This document shows positions 8,590-16,387 of a stretch of DNA of 30,531 bases, one piece after another. Origin of the DNA: Endomicrobiia bacterium (lineage in GTDB: Bacteria > Elusimicrobiota > Endomicrobiia > Endomicrobiales > Endomicrobiaceae); the NCBI GenBank assembly GCA_025998295.1, contig BNVT01000005.1:1-30531 (forward strand), read 5' to 3'. The notes beneath the pieces are model-generated. The model made no database searches, was not told the DNA's origin, and was given only the letters and a program-made list of their open reading frames with translations. The position numbers were made by a program, and so were the translations under genes. Within the stretch, counting starts at the first letter, position 1. The number at the start of each line of letters is the position of its first letter.

Positions 8590-9594
8590 TTACACTTCTA
8601 ACATATTCTTGATAATTTGATAATGATCTCCAAAAAATTTATCTTGCAGTTCGTCTAAATTTTTAAGAGGCATCCATTTGACTGCACAAGCATCACCGGA
8701 AGACTTAACGTTTGGTAAATCATCTAATTCTAAATCAAACAAATGAACATGTGCAATACTTCTTCCTCTTTGGTCTCTAGATGGATCGTCAAATACTTTC
8801 ACAAAAGACAAACTCTTTTTGAGAGTGCTAGCATCAACATCAATTTCAATTTCTTTCTTTAATTCTCCTATAGCGCAGTTGGCGATAAACTCTGTTTGCT
8901 CTAAAAAACTACCAGGTATTGCATAAAGACCTTTTCCGGGGTTACTGTTTCTGTGTATCAAAAGAATATTTTTTTTACAAATTACAATTGCATCTGCAGT
9001 TACAAAAACAGGGGCAAGAGGTGCTGATTTCCACATGTCCTTATAGCCTTTGATGTAACTGTATTCATCTTTTAAGGCATTATAAATATTTTTATTGTTT
9101 GAAATCCAATTATTTAACCATTTGCTTACTTCATCAGGTACACGCAAGATATAATTGTTTTCAAATAACTTTTCTCTTATTTGTGTTGCGGACAAACCGT
9201 TGTATAATTTAGGCACTTCAGCAAATTCCCATTTTGGAAAATAATCCAAATAATAACTTGTATTATCCTTTTTATGTCCTACTATGCCTACTTTATCGTT
9301 TTGATTTGTATTTTGATTTACTATTTTTTCAACTTCAGCCAACCACCACGAAAAATCGTAGTTACTGTCTGGCATAGATGCAATGACCAGTCTTCCGTAG
9401 TCAATTTCTTTAACCAAACCCAGCATTTCAATTCTTTCTCGGGCAATCCAAGGGTTATGAACGCTTCTTGCTTTTTTTGCAGAGCATACTATTGCTATAA
9501 CTTTTTTAGCTAAGTGCTGTGCTTTTTTTATTATTTCAAAATGAGCAAGCGTTGGTGGTTGGAACCTCCCTATGTAAACTATAACATCTGTCAT
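8590..9594 (-). CDS. nadM: Bifunctional NMN adenylyltransferase / Nudix hydrolase
   Basis: The first domain (about residues 1-165) is a nucleotidyltransferase that would form NAD from nicotinamide mononucleotide and ATP. It shows VYIGRFQPPTLAHFEI, a [HT]xGH-type site here read as TLAH, and the C-terminal LSATQIREKLF signature. The second domain (about 200-330) is Nudix, as in NadM-Nudix fusions that hydrolyse ADP-ribose. Its box GSFLEQTEF...IGELKKEIEI differs from the consensus at several places (Gly to Ser, Arg to Gly, one of the EE pair to Lys), so hydrolase activity is doubtful. The ATG at 9594 is preferred over one six codons upstream because AGAGG precedes it at proper spacing. The gene stands alone, 25-27 bases from family B repeats on both sides, and looks acquired. 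Confidence 0.88.
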   Translation of the reverse strand: MTDVIVYIGRFQPPTLAHFEIIKKAQHLAKKVIAIVCSAKKARSVHNPWIARERIEMLGLVKEIDYGRLVIASMPDSNYDFSWWLAEVEKIVNQNTNQNDKVGIVGHKKDNTSYYLDYFPKWEFAEVPKLYNGLSATQIREKLFENNYILRVPDEVSKWLNNWISNNKNIYNALKDEYSYIKGYKDMWKSAPLAPVFVTADAIVICKKNILLIHRNSNPGKGLYAIPGSFLEQTEFIANCAIGELKKEIEIDVDASTLKKSLSFVKVFDDPSRDQRGRSIAHVHLFDLELDDLPNVKSSGDACAVKWMPLKNLDELQDKFFGDHYQIIKNMLEV

Positions 9595-9621
9595 TTTTAT
9601 ACCTCTAAACAACTACATTAT

Positions 9622-9705
9622 GGGCCTGTCTAAAAACCCATACAGCAAAGCCGTCGCTAGTGTGCACCCGATGTTATTTTTACGACGAGATACCTAAAGC
9701 AAGTT
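9622..9705 (+). repeat. Repeat family B, copy 2 (left end)
   Basis: It begins GGGCCTGTCTAAAAACCC and contains ACCCGATGTTATTTTT and ACGACGAGATA, identical over about 27 bases to copy 1 on the opposite strand. Its left end faces the nadM start, as the left end of copy 1 faces the nadM stop. The right boundary is uncertain and may extend to the TTTTTAGG near 9920. A short frame MLFLRRD begins at the shared ATG in both copies, probably the eroded transposase N terminus. Confidence 0.7.
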
Positions 9706-10113
9706 GAGCTCCAATTGCAGATAAAGTCATAAAAGCCTTCAGCCATCAATTTTACAAACATTAAGATAAAAATCCTAAAAATTTGTCAAAATATAAGAAA
9801 CCTTTTCTCTTGTGCAAGTAAAAATTGCCTCTGCTTTCCAAAAAAATTATATCTTTTTTTTATCAAAAAAGATATCTTTTGCGCTATCCTTTTTTGATAA
9901 ATTTTAAGAGTTTTTAGGTAGACTCAAATTGCTATTTTGGGCGCAAAAATGGTAGTAAGCATTAGAGGATTTGCGTGTTTGTTCAGTTGTATAGGGTAAA
10001 ATTATGAAAAGAAAGACTTAATATCAACCAAGCCTAAGTATTGTAAACTTTGTGCCCGTTTAAAAAAAGTAATTGACAACTATAAACCGCGGTATAGGAA
10101 ATGACTACCCTAA
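9706..10113. other. Gene-free stretch with overlapping hairpins before yqeK
   Basis: No gene was found. It includes an A/T-rich inverted-repeat cluster (annotated separately). A TTGACA at 10073-10078 lacks a well-spaced -10 box and is not called as a promoter. In many bacteria nadD sits directly before yqeK; no recognisable nadD remnant was seen here. Confidence 0.5.
9849..9900. repeat. Two mutually exclusive hairpins sharing one arm
   Basis: ATATCTTTTTT (9849-9859) pairs perfectly with AAAAAAGATAT (9865-9875), giving 11 pairs with a 5-base loop. The overlapping TTATCAAAAAAG (9860-9871) pairs perfectly with CTTTTTTGATAA (9889-9900), giving 12 pairs. The shared middle arm can join only one stem at a time. 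It may be a terminator-like or mobile-element structure; a regulatory role is not shown. Confidence 0.6.
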
Positions 10114-10704
10114 ATGAACAGGAACATTGAAATACAGATATTTGACTACCTATCTAAGCATCTAAGTCCTAAAAGATTTGAACACTCTTACAATGTCGCT
10201 ATGATTGCGGTAGAACTTGCTTCAAAAAATAATGTAGACTTATTGAGTGCCCAAATTACGGGACTTTTACATGATTGTGCGAAAGCCATGACAAACGAAG
10301 AACTTATTGATTTTTTTAAAAGACGTAAAACTTTTGAATGGTTTAAAGAAATAGTAAAATTTTCGCCGCATTTACTGCATTCCTTTGCCGGTGAAATTGT
10401 CGCAAAGGAAGAATTTAAAATAAAAGATAAAGATATTTTAAATACGATAAGAAATCATACTCTGGGCAGAAAAAATATGAGCGTTCTTGAGAAAATAGTT
10501 TTTGTCTCAGATTCTGTTTCTCATGACAGAAAATGGAAATATGCAAAAAGAATACGAGATTTAGCAAAGAATGATTTAGATAAAGCTTTTTTTGAAATCC
10601 TTAAGAAAAAAGTAGAATATGTTATTGATAGCGGCAGTTGGTTGTGTCCGCAAACTGTAGATACGTGGAATTGGTATGTCTCGAATTATAAAAAATATAA
10701 TTAA
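10114..10704 (+). CDS. yqeK: HD-domain hydrolase YqeK (probable Ap4A hydrolase)
   Basis: YqeK-family proteins are HD-domain enzymes that split diadenosine tetraphosphate symmetrically. The 196-residue product shows KRFEHSYNVA with the first metal-site His, GLLHDCAKAM with the HD pair, HLLHSFAGEIVA, IRNHTLG and KIVFVSDSV, which match the family order. The usual neighbourhood is nadD-yqeK-rsfS. Here rsfS follows after one gene (frameshifted), nadD is missing and nadM lies just upstream instead. The ribosome binding site before 10114 is weak. The end overlaps the next gene by 29 bases. Confidence 0.88.
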   Translation: MNRNIEIQIFDYLSKHLSPKRFEHSYNVAMIAVELASKNNVDLLSAQITGLLHDCAKAMTNEELIDFFKRRKTFEWFKEIVKFSPHLLHSFAGEIVAKEEFKIKDKDILNTIRNHTLGRKNMSVLEKIVFVSDSVSHDRKWKYAKRIRDLAKNDLDKAFFEILKKKVEYVIDSGSWLCPQTVDTWNWYVSNYKKYN

Positions 10705-11761
10705 AATAACAGTTGTTATTTTAGGCATAATATTTGTAATATTACTTTTGTGTATTTATGTGCATAAAAATGATGCTATCGGGAAGGAAATTAAAAATAA
10801 GGGTGACGTTACTTTTTCTGTTTTATTATACGGTAGTGAGAAATTATTTCCTGGGAGACTTGATGTATATACCATTTTATATAACAGAGGAGCCAATGTA
10901 TTAAAAGTATTATCTGTAAATACTGATGTTGTTGTTTTTAAGAAGAAAGAAAAGGCGATAAGCTTTAAAGCGCAGTTTAATGAAAACGCAAAAAAAGATT
11001 TAAACTTTGCTATACAAAAATTTTATTTAGATTTACATGAAACTTTAGAAAACACGCTTGAACCTAGTTTTTATATTAATATGAGCTTTGAAATGCTTAA
11101 TGCTATAACAGGTAATAATAAAGGGCTCCAGTCTCTTATTGCAAAAGATAACTTTGAAAATAAAGATTTAGAGTCTTTAAACCGTTATGAAACAATAGAA
11201 TATGTCTTAAATTTGATACCGTATAAAATACTAAATATCTATAAAAATCATCATTTTTTAGATACTAATATTTCAAGAATATCATTTGTAACTTCCGTTT
11301 TGAGATTTAAAACCTTAAAACCTATACTTATGTTTTGCGAACTACCGGTAAAGTACACAAAAACGAGGGTTGAACCTGATAAACAAAACATTAAAGAATT
11401 TTTAGATACAATATACTGTGTTAACGTAAGTTCACAGACAAAAACAAATGATATATTGGTTGATATCAAAAATGCTTCAAAAAAACCTCGAATAGCAGAA
11501 AAGTTAACATGGGTTTTAAGAGATAATAAATTTGATGTATTGGATTGGAGTAATTTTTCTACATCTTACGAGAAAACTTTGATAAAAGACTATAAAGGAA
11601 AATTCTATCAAGCTTTAAAGATAGCAAAGATTTTAGAGACCAATAAAGTGATAGTCTCTTATGACAATAAGGCGTATGTAGATATTGATGTATTTCTTGG
11701 TAGGGATTGTATAATATACGACAATCTTGATAAAAGAGGGGAACATGCCGGCAAAAATTGA
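10676..11761 (+). CDS. LCP/LytR_C-like membrane-anchored protein
   Basis: The product of 361 residues has one N-terminal membrane anchor (residues about 8-28, IIKITVVILGIIFVILLLCI). An extracytoplasmic part then resembles a degenerate LytR-CpsA-Psr (LCP) core: FSVLLYGSE..., DVYTILYNRGANVLKVLSVNTD follows the family pattern in which the usual Arg-Asp/Ser residues precede 'ILVS...VLSIPRD', but the conserved acidic and Arg residues are mostly replaced. The C-terminal 100 residues (DILVDIKNASKK... to DIDVFLGRDC) fit the LytR_C domain better. LCP enzymes attach polymers to peptidoglycan; with a poor active site this one may be a binding protein. It sits between yqeK and rsfS, a position where lytR genes are common. 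Confidence 0.65.
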   Translation: MSRIIKNIIKITVVILGIIFVILLLCIYVHKNDAIGKEIKNKGDVTFSVLLYGSEKLFPGRLDVYTILYNRGANVLKVLSVNTDVVVFKKKEKAISFKAQFNENAKKDLNFAIQKFYLDLHETLENTLEPSFYINMSFEMLNAITGNNKGLQSLIAKDNFENKDLESLNRYETIEYVLNLIPYKILNIYKNHHFLDTNISRISFVTSVLRFKTLKPILMFCELPVKYTKTRVEPDKQNIKEFLDTIYCVNVSSQTKTNDILVDIKNASKKPRIAEKLTWVLRDNKFDVLDWSNFSTSYEKTLIKDYKGKFYQALKIAKILETNKVIVSYDNKAYVDIDVFLGRDCIIYDNLDKRGEHAGKN

Positions 11762-12142
11762 TTTTTACGAGTTAGCTCTTAAGGCCGCATGGATAGCTGA
11801 CGATAAGGAAGCGATAGATACTGTTATTTTGAATGTAATTTAACTACGATTGCAAACTATTTTGTTATAACTACAGCCCAGTCAACACCGCAGATGAACG
11901 CAACATCGGCTGATATTGAAAAAACTTTTAAAGAACAAGATGTAAGATCTTTAAGAAGAGACGGCATATCTTCTTCAACTTGGCAGGTTATAGATTACAG
12001 TGGTATTATTGCACATATTATGTCTCCCGAAATGAGAGAATTGCACAAACTTGAAAAACTTTGGAATAATGCCGATGTTATTGATATTAAAAATTTAAAA
12101 CATAAAAACAACTGTGTCAAAATGAACAATATTAATCAATAA
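11745..12142 (+). pseudogene. rsfS: Ribosomal silencing factor RsfS, frameshifted
   Basis: RsfS (YbeB/DUF143) binds ribosomal protein L14 and blocks subunit joining in starvation. The first part starts at ATG 11745 after AGAGGGGAA and reads MPAKIDFYELALKAAWIADD through DTVILNVI to a TAA at 11841. The rest continues in another frame as LTTIANYFVITTAQSTPQMN, then DGISSSTWQVIDYSGIIAHI and MSPEMRELHKLEKLWNNAD. Joining at GTAATTTAAC would give ...ILNVNLTTIANYF if one A were restored, so a single-base deletion explains the break. Apart from that, the family motifs are intact, which points to a recent lesion or a sequencing error. Confidence 0.88.
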
Positions 12143-12313
12143 ACCAGACTAAATTTACTAAAACGGATGTGGTTATGGTTCAAAAAGGGCGTGCTGCATC
12201 TTTTTTTGAGCTAATGCAAAGGTGTGTTGTCAATAAAGTTAAGTGTCTAAATTATCCTGCATATCAAAGGAGGTCTTTAATTCTGCTGCTTAGCTGCTTG
12301 AATTTACACTATT

Positions 12314-12949
12314 ATGAAAAAACAAATGCCTAAAGGTTTATATGCAATTACTGCCGAAAATTTTTCAAACGGCAAAGACAACGTTACGGTTGTCAAGCAA
12401 ATGCTTGATGCAGGTATAAAAATCCTGCAATACCGCGATAAACATAAAGCAAAAATTGAAAAGTTTAAACAATGTGAGATTATACGCAAACTAACTTTAG
12501 ATTACAGCTGTTTTTTTATAGTAAACGACGATGTCGATATAGCGTTGGCTGTTTGCAGTGACGGCATCCATATAGGTCAAGACGATTTGCCCCTTATAAA
12601 AGTAAGAGAGTTCGTAGGAGACGACATAACCATAGGAGTATCTACTAATTTGCCAAAACAAGCTTTACTTGCAGTAGAACAAGGTGCTGATTACATAGGC
12701 GTAGGTCCCATATATAAAACTTTCACAAAAGATGATGCTGCGGATCCCGTAGGATTAGATTATTTAGATTTTTGTGTAAGGAATATAGCAATCCCTAAAG
12801 TTGCTATCGGAGGAATTAAACTTTCAAATTTGCTTGAAGTGTATAAATATAAACCTGACAATATTTGCATGATAACAGAAATAACATCATCGCAAGACAT
12901 ATACGTTACTGTAAAAAAAATACAAGAGGTAGTAAATGCTTACCGTTAA
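12314..12949 (+). CDS. thiE: Thiamine-phosphate synthase
   Basis: ThiE joins HMP-pyrophosphate and thiazole phosphate to make thiamine monophosphate. The 211-residue TIM-barrel product shows KGLYAIT at the N terminus, the pyrophosphate-contact segment LQYRDK, NDDVDIALAVCSDGIHIGQDD, the GVGPIYKT loop and VAIGGI near the C terminus. No other thiamine gene and no THI-box (TPP riboswitch) is seen nearby, so the substrates must come from genes elsewhere or from uptake. The 170 bases before it contain only an eroded stretch with no recognisable product. Confidence 0.93.
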   Translation: MKKQMPKGLYAITAENFSNGKDNVTVVKQMLDAGIKILQYRDKHKAKIEKFKQCEIIRKLTLDYSCFFIVNDDVDIALAVCSDGIHIGQDDLPLIKVREFVGDDITIGVSTNLPKQALLAVEQGADYIGVGPIYKTFTKDDAADPVGLDYLDFCVRNIAIPKVAIGGIKLSNLLEVYKYKPDNICMITEITSSQDIYVTVKKIQEVVNAYR

Positions 12950-13041
12950 AGTAAGTGGGCAAAATAAAGATAAGTTTGCATTGTACCTCATAATATACAG
13001 TTACAAAACAGTTTAGGAGGGGAGGGGGTTAAAATTACTTT

Positions 13042-13070
13042 TTATGCGTTTGTTGTGAGTTAGCTATAAT
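13042..13070 (+). promoter_or_regulatory. Probable promoter for pfp
   Basis: A perfect TATAAT (13065-13070) lies 29 bases before the pfp ATG. A weak -35 candidate TTATGC (13042-13047) is 17 bases upstream of it. The call depends mostly on the -10 box in an AT-rich region. Confidence 0.4.
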
Positions 13071-13099
13071 AAAAAAAATAAAAACAAAGGTGTAAAAAC

Positions 13100-14779
13100 A
13101 TGGCACGGAAATCATTCAAGACTTCAGAAATTCAAATTGAGAGGACAAGATTTAAACCCGTACTTCCTAGTATATTAAGAAATGGTGTGACTTCTGTAAA
13201 ACCAGCTAAAGGAAAACTAACACAGTCCGTAGCAGATCAAGATAAAGTTATGGGATTTTTTAAAAATACTTACGGGTTGCCTATAGTTACATTTGAGAAG
13301 GGATCAAATATTGTCGTTAAAAAGAAAGTTATGAAAGTTGCAGTAGTCTTTTCGGGAGGTCAGGCTCCAGGAGGACATAACGTCGTCGCAGGGCTTTATG
13401 ATGGGTTAAAAAAAGCAAATAAAAAAAATACCCTAATAGGTTACATTGGTGGCTTGTCAGGAATATTAAAAAACAGGTACAAAGAAATTTCTGAAAAAGT
13501 TCTTGATGAGTACAGAAATACCGGAGGATTCGACTATATACAGGCCGACAGAACAAAAATTGAGACTGCGGATCAGTTTTATTTGGCAAAAAAAAATCTT
13601 GAAATATGCAATGTTGACGCATTGGTTGTTGTTGGCGGTGATGATTCTAATACAAATGCGGCAATGATTGCAGAATATCTCAAGCAGGAGAATATAGATA
13701 AGTGTGTTATTGGTATTCCAAAAACTATTGACGGCGATTTAAAAAATAAATATGTAGAAGTTTCGTTTGGTTTTGATACGGCGACAAAAATTTACTCTGA
13801 ACTTGTTGGTAATATCTGCAGAGATGCAAATTCATCGCGTAAGCTTTGGCATTTTGTCCGTCTTATGGGCAGAAGCGCTTCGCATATTACGTTGGAAGTT
13901 GGTTTCAAAACTCAGCCTAACATTGTTTTGATTGGTGAAGAGATTTTGGCAAAAAATATGACTCTTGTCAAAGTTGTTGAAGGTATAGTTGATGTTATAA
14001 TAAAGCGTTCGCAAGCGGGAAAAAATTTTGGTATCGTTTTAGTGCCTGAAGGTATTATAGAATTTATACCTGAAATAAAAGAACTTATTTTAGCTTTAAA
14101 CGATATTTTAGTTGAAAATAAAGATGCACTTTCGAAGATCTCTTCGGTTGAAGAGAGAAAAAATTTCGTATGTGGCAAACTTTCTAAAGAGTTCTCGTCA
14201 TTGATGGCTAATCTGCCTGTGGAGATTGCTTTACAACTTATATCGGACAGAGATCCACACGGCAATGTCGCAGTATCGTTGATTGAGACAGAAAAACTTT
14301 TAATTGAAATGATTCGCAAGAGACTTATGGAGCTTAAAAAAGAAGATAAATATAGTGGTAAATTTTCGGCTATTACGCATTTTTTCGGGTACGAAGGGCG
14401 TTGTGGCATTCCATCAAATTTTGATGCTAATTACACCTATGCTTTAGGCCATAATGCCGCTTTGCTCATTCTCAATGGTTTTACAGGTTATATGTCGTAT
14501 GTAAGAAATCTTACAAAGTCTCCAAATCAATGGGAGTGCGGTGGAATTCCTCTTACAATGATGATAGGTATAGAAAAGAGATGCGGTAAAGAAAAGCCTG
14601 TTATACGAAAGACATTGATCGATTTAAATGGCAAACCATTTAAAGAATTTGTTAAACAAAGAGATAAATGGACTATAAACGAAAATTATGTCTTTCCAGG
14701 TCCTATACAATATTTCGGACCGGCGCATATAACAGAAATGATCACCAAAACGCTAAAATATGAACATTCAAAAAAATAA
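13100..14779 (+). CDS. pfp: Pyrophosphate--fructose-6-phosphate 1-phosphotransferase (long type)
   Basis: This enzyme phosphorylates fructose 6-phosphate with pyrophosphate in place of ATP, and runs reversibly in glycolysis and gluconeogenesis. The 559-residue product belongs to the long group II PFP/plant-beta type. Marks are VAVVFSGGQAPGGHNVV at the substrate site, VVVGGDDSNTNAA, where the GGDD sequence is the signature of PPi rather than ATP use, the catalytic GIPKTIDGDLKN and the LMGRSASHITLE segment. The C-terminal part has YALGHNAALLILNGFTGYM. It is transcribed alone. PPi-dependent glycolysis saves ATP and fits an energy-limited or fermentative symbiont. Confidence 0.95.
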   Translation: MARKSFKTSEIQIERTRFKPVLPSILRNGVTSVKPAKGKLTQSVADQDKVMGFFKNTYGLPIVTFEKGSNIVVKKKVMKVAVVFSGGQAPGGHNVVAGLYDGLKKANKKNTLIGYIGGLSGILKNRYKEISEKVLDEYRNTGGFDYIQADRTKIETADQFYLAKKNLEICNVDALVVVGGDDSNTNAAMIAEYLKQENIDKCVIGIPKTIDGDLKNKYVEVSFGFDTATKIYSELVGNICRDANSSRKLWHFVRLMGRSASHITLEVGFKTQPNIVLIGEEILAKNMTLVKVVEGIVDVIIKRSQAGKNFGIVLVPEGIIEFIPEIKELILALNDILVENKDALSKISSVEERKNFVCGKLSKEFSSLMANLPVEIALQLISDRDPHGNVAVSLIETEKLLIEMIRKRLMELKKEDKYSGKFSAITHFFGYEGRCGIPSNFDANYTYALGHNAALLILNGFTGYMSYVRNLTKSPNQWECGGIPLTMMIGIEKRCGKEKPVIRKTLIDLNGKPFKEFVKQRDKWTINENYVFPGPIQYFGPAHITEMITKTLKYEHSKK

Positions 14780-14895
14780 ATAAGAGTATAGCCATGGACC
14801 GTCAAGCTAACCCACGTAGAGTCGGCCTTTGGCATGTTTAATTGTAAAACTATTGCCCGCGAAGCAAGCTGTGCGCAAACCGCTTAAAGTAGTAG

Positions 14896-15025
14896 AATTA
14901 GGCTATGGAAACGCTCAAAAAAGAACAGACAGCATAGTGCATATTAAGATACACTATCATTTTCTAACGCCCATAAAGCATAGAAAAGCTATATTTGGAA
15001 TTTAGAGCGTTGTAATAGCCTAATT
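14896..15025. mobile_element. 130-bp palindromic element C (MITE-like)
   Basis: It starts AATTAGGCTAT (14896-14906) and ends ATAGCCTAATT (15015-15025), perfect 11-base inverted repeats. They extend inward through AACGCTC and GAGCGTT to 25 bases with four mismatches. The interior has a small secondary stem (ATAGTG with CACTAT). No ORF of note is inside. No second copy was found in the window, so calling it mobile is inference from its form; it marks the left edge of the accessory island. Confidence 0.55.
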
Positions 15026-15028
15026 TGA

Positions 15029-15157
15029 ATAACAAAAGAAATTAAAGAAGAACGGTACGAAGTGGAGTTTGGACAAGAACAATTACAGCTCTTCAATTTC
15101 CCTCCCGCTGATACCGCGCGTCTTGCTATGCAGAGGTTCATTGTGCAAGAGATCTAA
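15029..15157 (+). pseudogene. C-terminal fragment of an unrecognised protein
   Basis: An open frame of 42 codons with no start (ITKEIKEERYEVEFGQEQLQ... ending AMQRFIVQEI) abuts element C and ends at TAA 15155-15157. The next ORF starts at the overlapping ATG (TAATG). The fragment reads like real protein (amphipathic, balanced composition), and together with the next ORF it may be the remains of one gene split by a frameshift. The family was not recognised. Confidence 0.4.
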
Positions 15158-15588
15158 TGTTAAGATTAACATTCAATCCTTTTGTTTCAAGACAGCTTTA
15201 TGAAAGAAAGTCTTTTTTAAGAAATCCACAATGTTATAAAATTAAAAACCCGACAGCGTTTAAATTCTTGATAAGTTACGATAAAAAGATCTTCATGGGC
15301 AACAAGCTTAAACTTACTCTCAAAGAAGTAACCAAAGATTTACAAATTGACTATAAAAGAACAGATCATATCGTTGAAGCCTTCAAAACAGCTTTTAAAG
15401 AATTAAATGGATACGAGATTAACAAGAATTATGATCTAAAAGTAGAATTAATCAAAGAAAATAAACAATATTTTGTCACAGCTGGGCGTAGTTCAAAAAA
15501 CAAACAGATTACCACATCAGCTTGGTTTTTATCGCTTACTAGCTATCGATATGTGGCACCTGCTAATTACAACTGTGATGGAAAATAA
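15157..15588 (+). CDS. Hypothetical protein, possible replication-initiator-like remnant
   Basis: This is a basic 143-residue protein. It starts MLRLTFNPFVSRQLYERKSF, then has a predicted beta-rich stretch (FKFLISYDKKIFMGN). A helix-turn-helix-like region follows (LTLKEVTKDLQIDYKRTDH), continuing VEAFKTAFKELNGYEINKNY, and then a polar C terminus. The order of a winged-helix-like segment followed by 'AFKELNGYEI' reminds one of plasmid or phage replication initiators, but no diagnostic motif is present, so function is not assigned. It lies in the accessory island upstream of the lipoprotein genes, and its codon use is AT-rich like the housekeeping genes. Confidence 0.45.
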   Translation: MLRLTFNPFVSRQLYERKSFLRNPQCYKIKNPTAFKFLISYDKKIFMGNKLKLTLKEVTKDLQIDYKRTDHIVEAFKTAFKELNGYEINKNYDLKVELIKENKQYFVTAGRSSKNKQITTSAWFLSLTSYRYVAPANYNCDGK

Positions 15589-15600
15589 CAGGAGTAAGCA

Positions 15601-16242
15601 ATGAAAAAGGAAAAAGTAGTGAGCACAATTGTTTCATTTGGTCTTGCATTAAATTTGTGCCCATGTTTTTTTGAAAAAAGACACAAAGAAGCGCTTTGGG
15701 GAGATGAGGCAGAGCGGGGAGTACCGAGAGAAGATCGGGCAGCGCTGCTAGCAGAGCAGTGGGAAGCACAGGAAAGAAGAGAGCAGTGGGAAGCGCTGGG
15801 AGAAGTGCAAAAAGAGCTGAGAGCACTGGTAAGAGCACTGGTAAGAGCGTGGGACACGCTGCAGATAGCGGAGAATAAGCTGAGCGCACTGGAACCGCCG
15901 GATAAAGAGCCGATGAGTGAGCAGGAAGCGCTGGAAAGAGATCAGAGAGTGCCGGGACTGCGGCAGGAAGTGCTGGGAGTAGTGCAGAACATGCTGCAGC
16001 AAGCACAGCGAGATCTGGCAGCAGCGCTGGCAAGAGTACAGAAAAGAGCACTACAGTATAACATGCTGCAGCAAGCGCAGGAAAGAGTAGAGGAAGCACT
16101 GGAGGCAGTGCAGAAAGCGCTGGCAGCGCAGGAAGGGAGGAAAAAGCTGGAAGAAATACAAGTAGCGAAAAGGAGTGCTAGAGGGGTGAAGATAGAGCTG
16201 GAAGCGCTGCTGAAAAGAGTGCAGGATTATAGCGCGGTATGA
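15601..16242 (+). CDS. Exported coiled-coil protein with lipoprotein-like leader, GC-rich body
   Basis: The function is unknown. The 213-residue product begins with a basic, then hydrophobic leader (KKEKVVSTIVSFGLALNLC) ending in Cys 20; the residues before Cys (LNL) are not a canonical lipobox, so lipidation is uncertain. The leader is 31/39 identical in bases to the leader of the gene at 703-1182. From about residue 30 onward it is almost pure Glu/Ala/Leu/Arg/Gln, predicted as one long helix or coiled coil. It includes a 24-residue tandem repeat (NMLQQAQ...ALARVQK, then NMLQQAQ...ALEAVQK). The body uses purine-rich codons (GCG, CTG, GAA, AGA, GGA), utterly unlike the genome. An AGGAG sequence precedes the ATG. 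After the TGA stop the same frame continues for 15 similar codons to TAA at 16290, so the stop may be recent. Confidence 0.6.
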   Translation: MKKEKVVSTIVSFGLALNLCPCFFEKRHKEALWGDEAERGVPREDRAALLAEQWEAQERREQWEALGEVQKELRALVRALVRAWDTLQIAENKLSALEPPDKEPMSEQEALERDQRVPGLRQEVLGVVQNMLQQAQRDLAAALARVQKRALQYNMLQQAQERVEEALEAVQKALAAQEGRKKLEEIQVAKRSARGVKIELEALLKRVQDYSAV

Positions 16243-16387
16243 GCGGACAAAGAAACAAAAGAGCTGGAAGAGCGGGAAAGAGCGGTGTAAAAAAGTAGAA
16301 AGAGTAGGCAAAGCAGAAAGTGCGGGAAGAAATAGCAAAGTAAGTTTTAGGGGCACCCATGTTAAGTATCTAAAAGGTAAGGTAAAT

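Noticed and set aside
12143..12313. TPP riboswitch before thiE
   Set aside because: No CTGAGA or other conserved THI-box segments are present.
13015..13030. G-quadruplex in the G-rich run before pfp
   Set aside because: Only two runs of three or more G occur (GGGG and GGGGG), plus a GG; four are needed.
14896..15025. Integron attC site
   Set aside because: The palindrome contains AACGCTC/GAGCGTT, but no GTTRRRY core in the right place, and no integrase is present.
15563..16099. Long minus-strand Leu/Pro/Ala-rich ORF
   Set aside because: It is the shadow of the purine-rich coiled-coil gene; the plus strand has a ribosome binding site, an export leader and protein repeats in frame.
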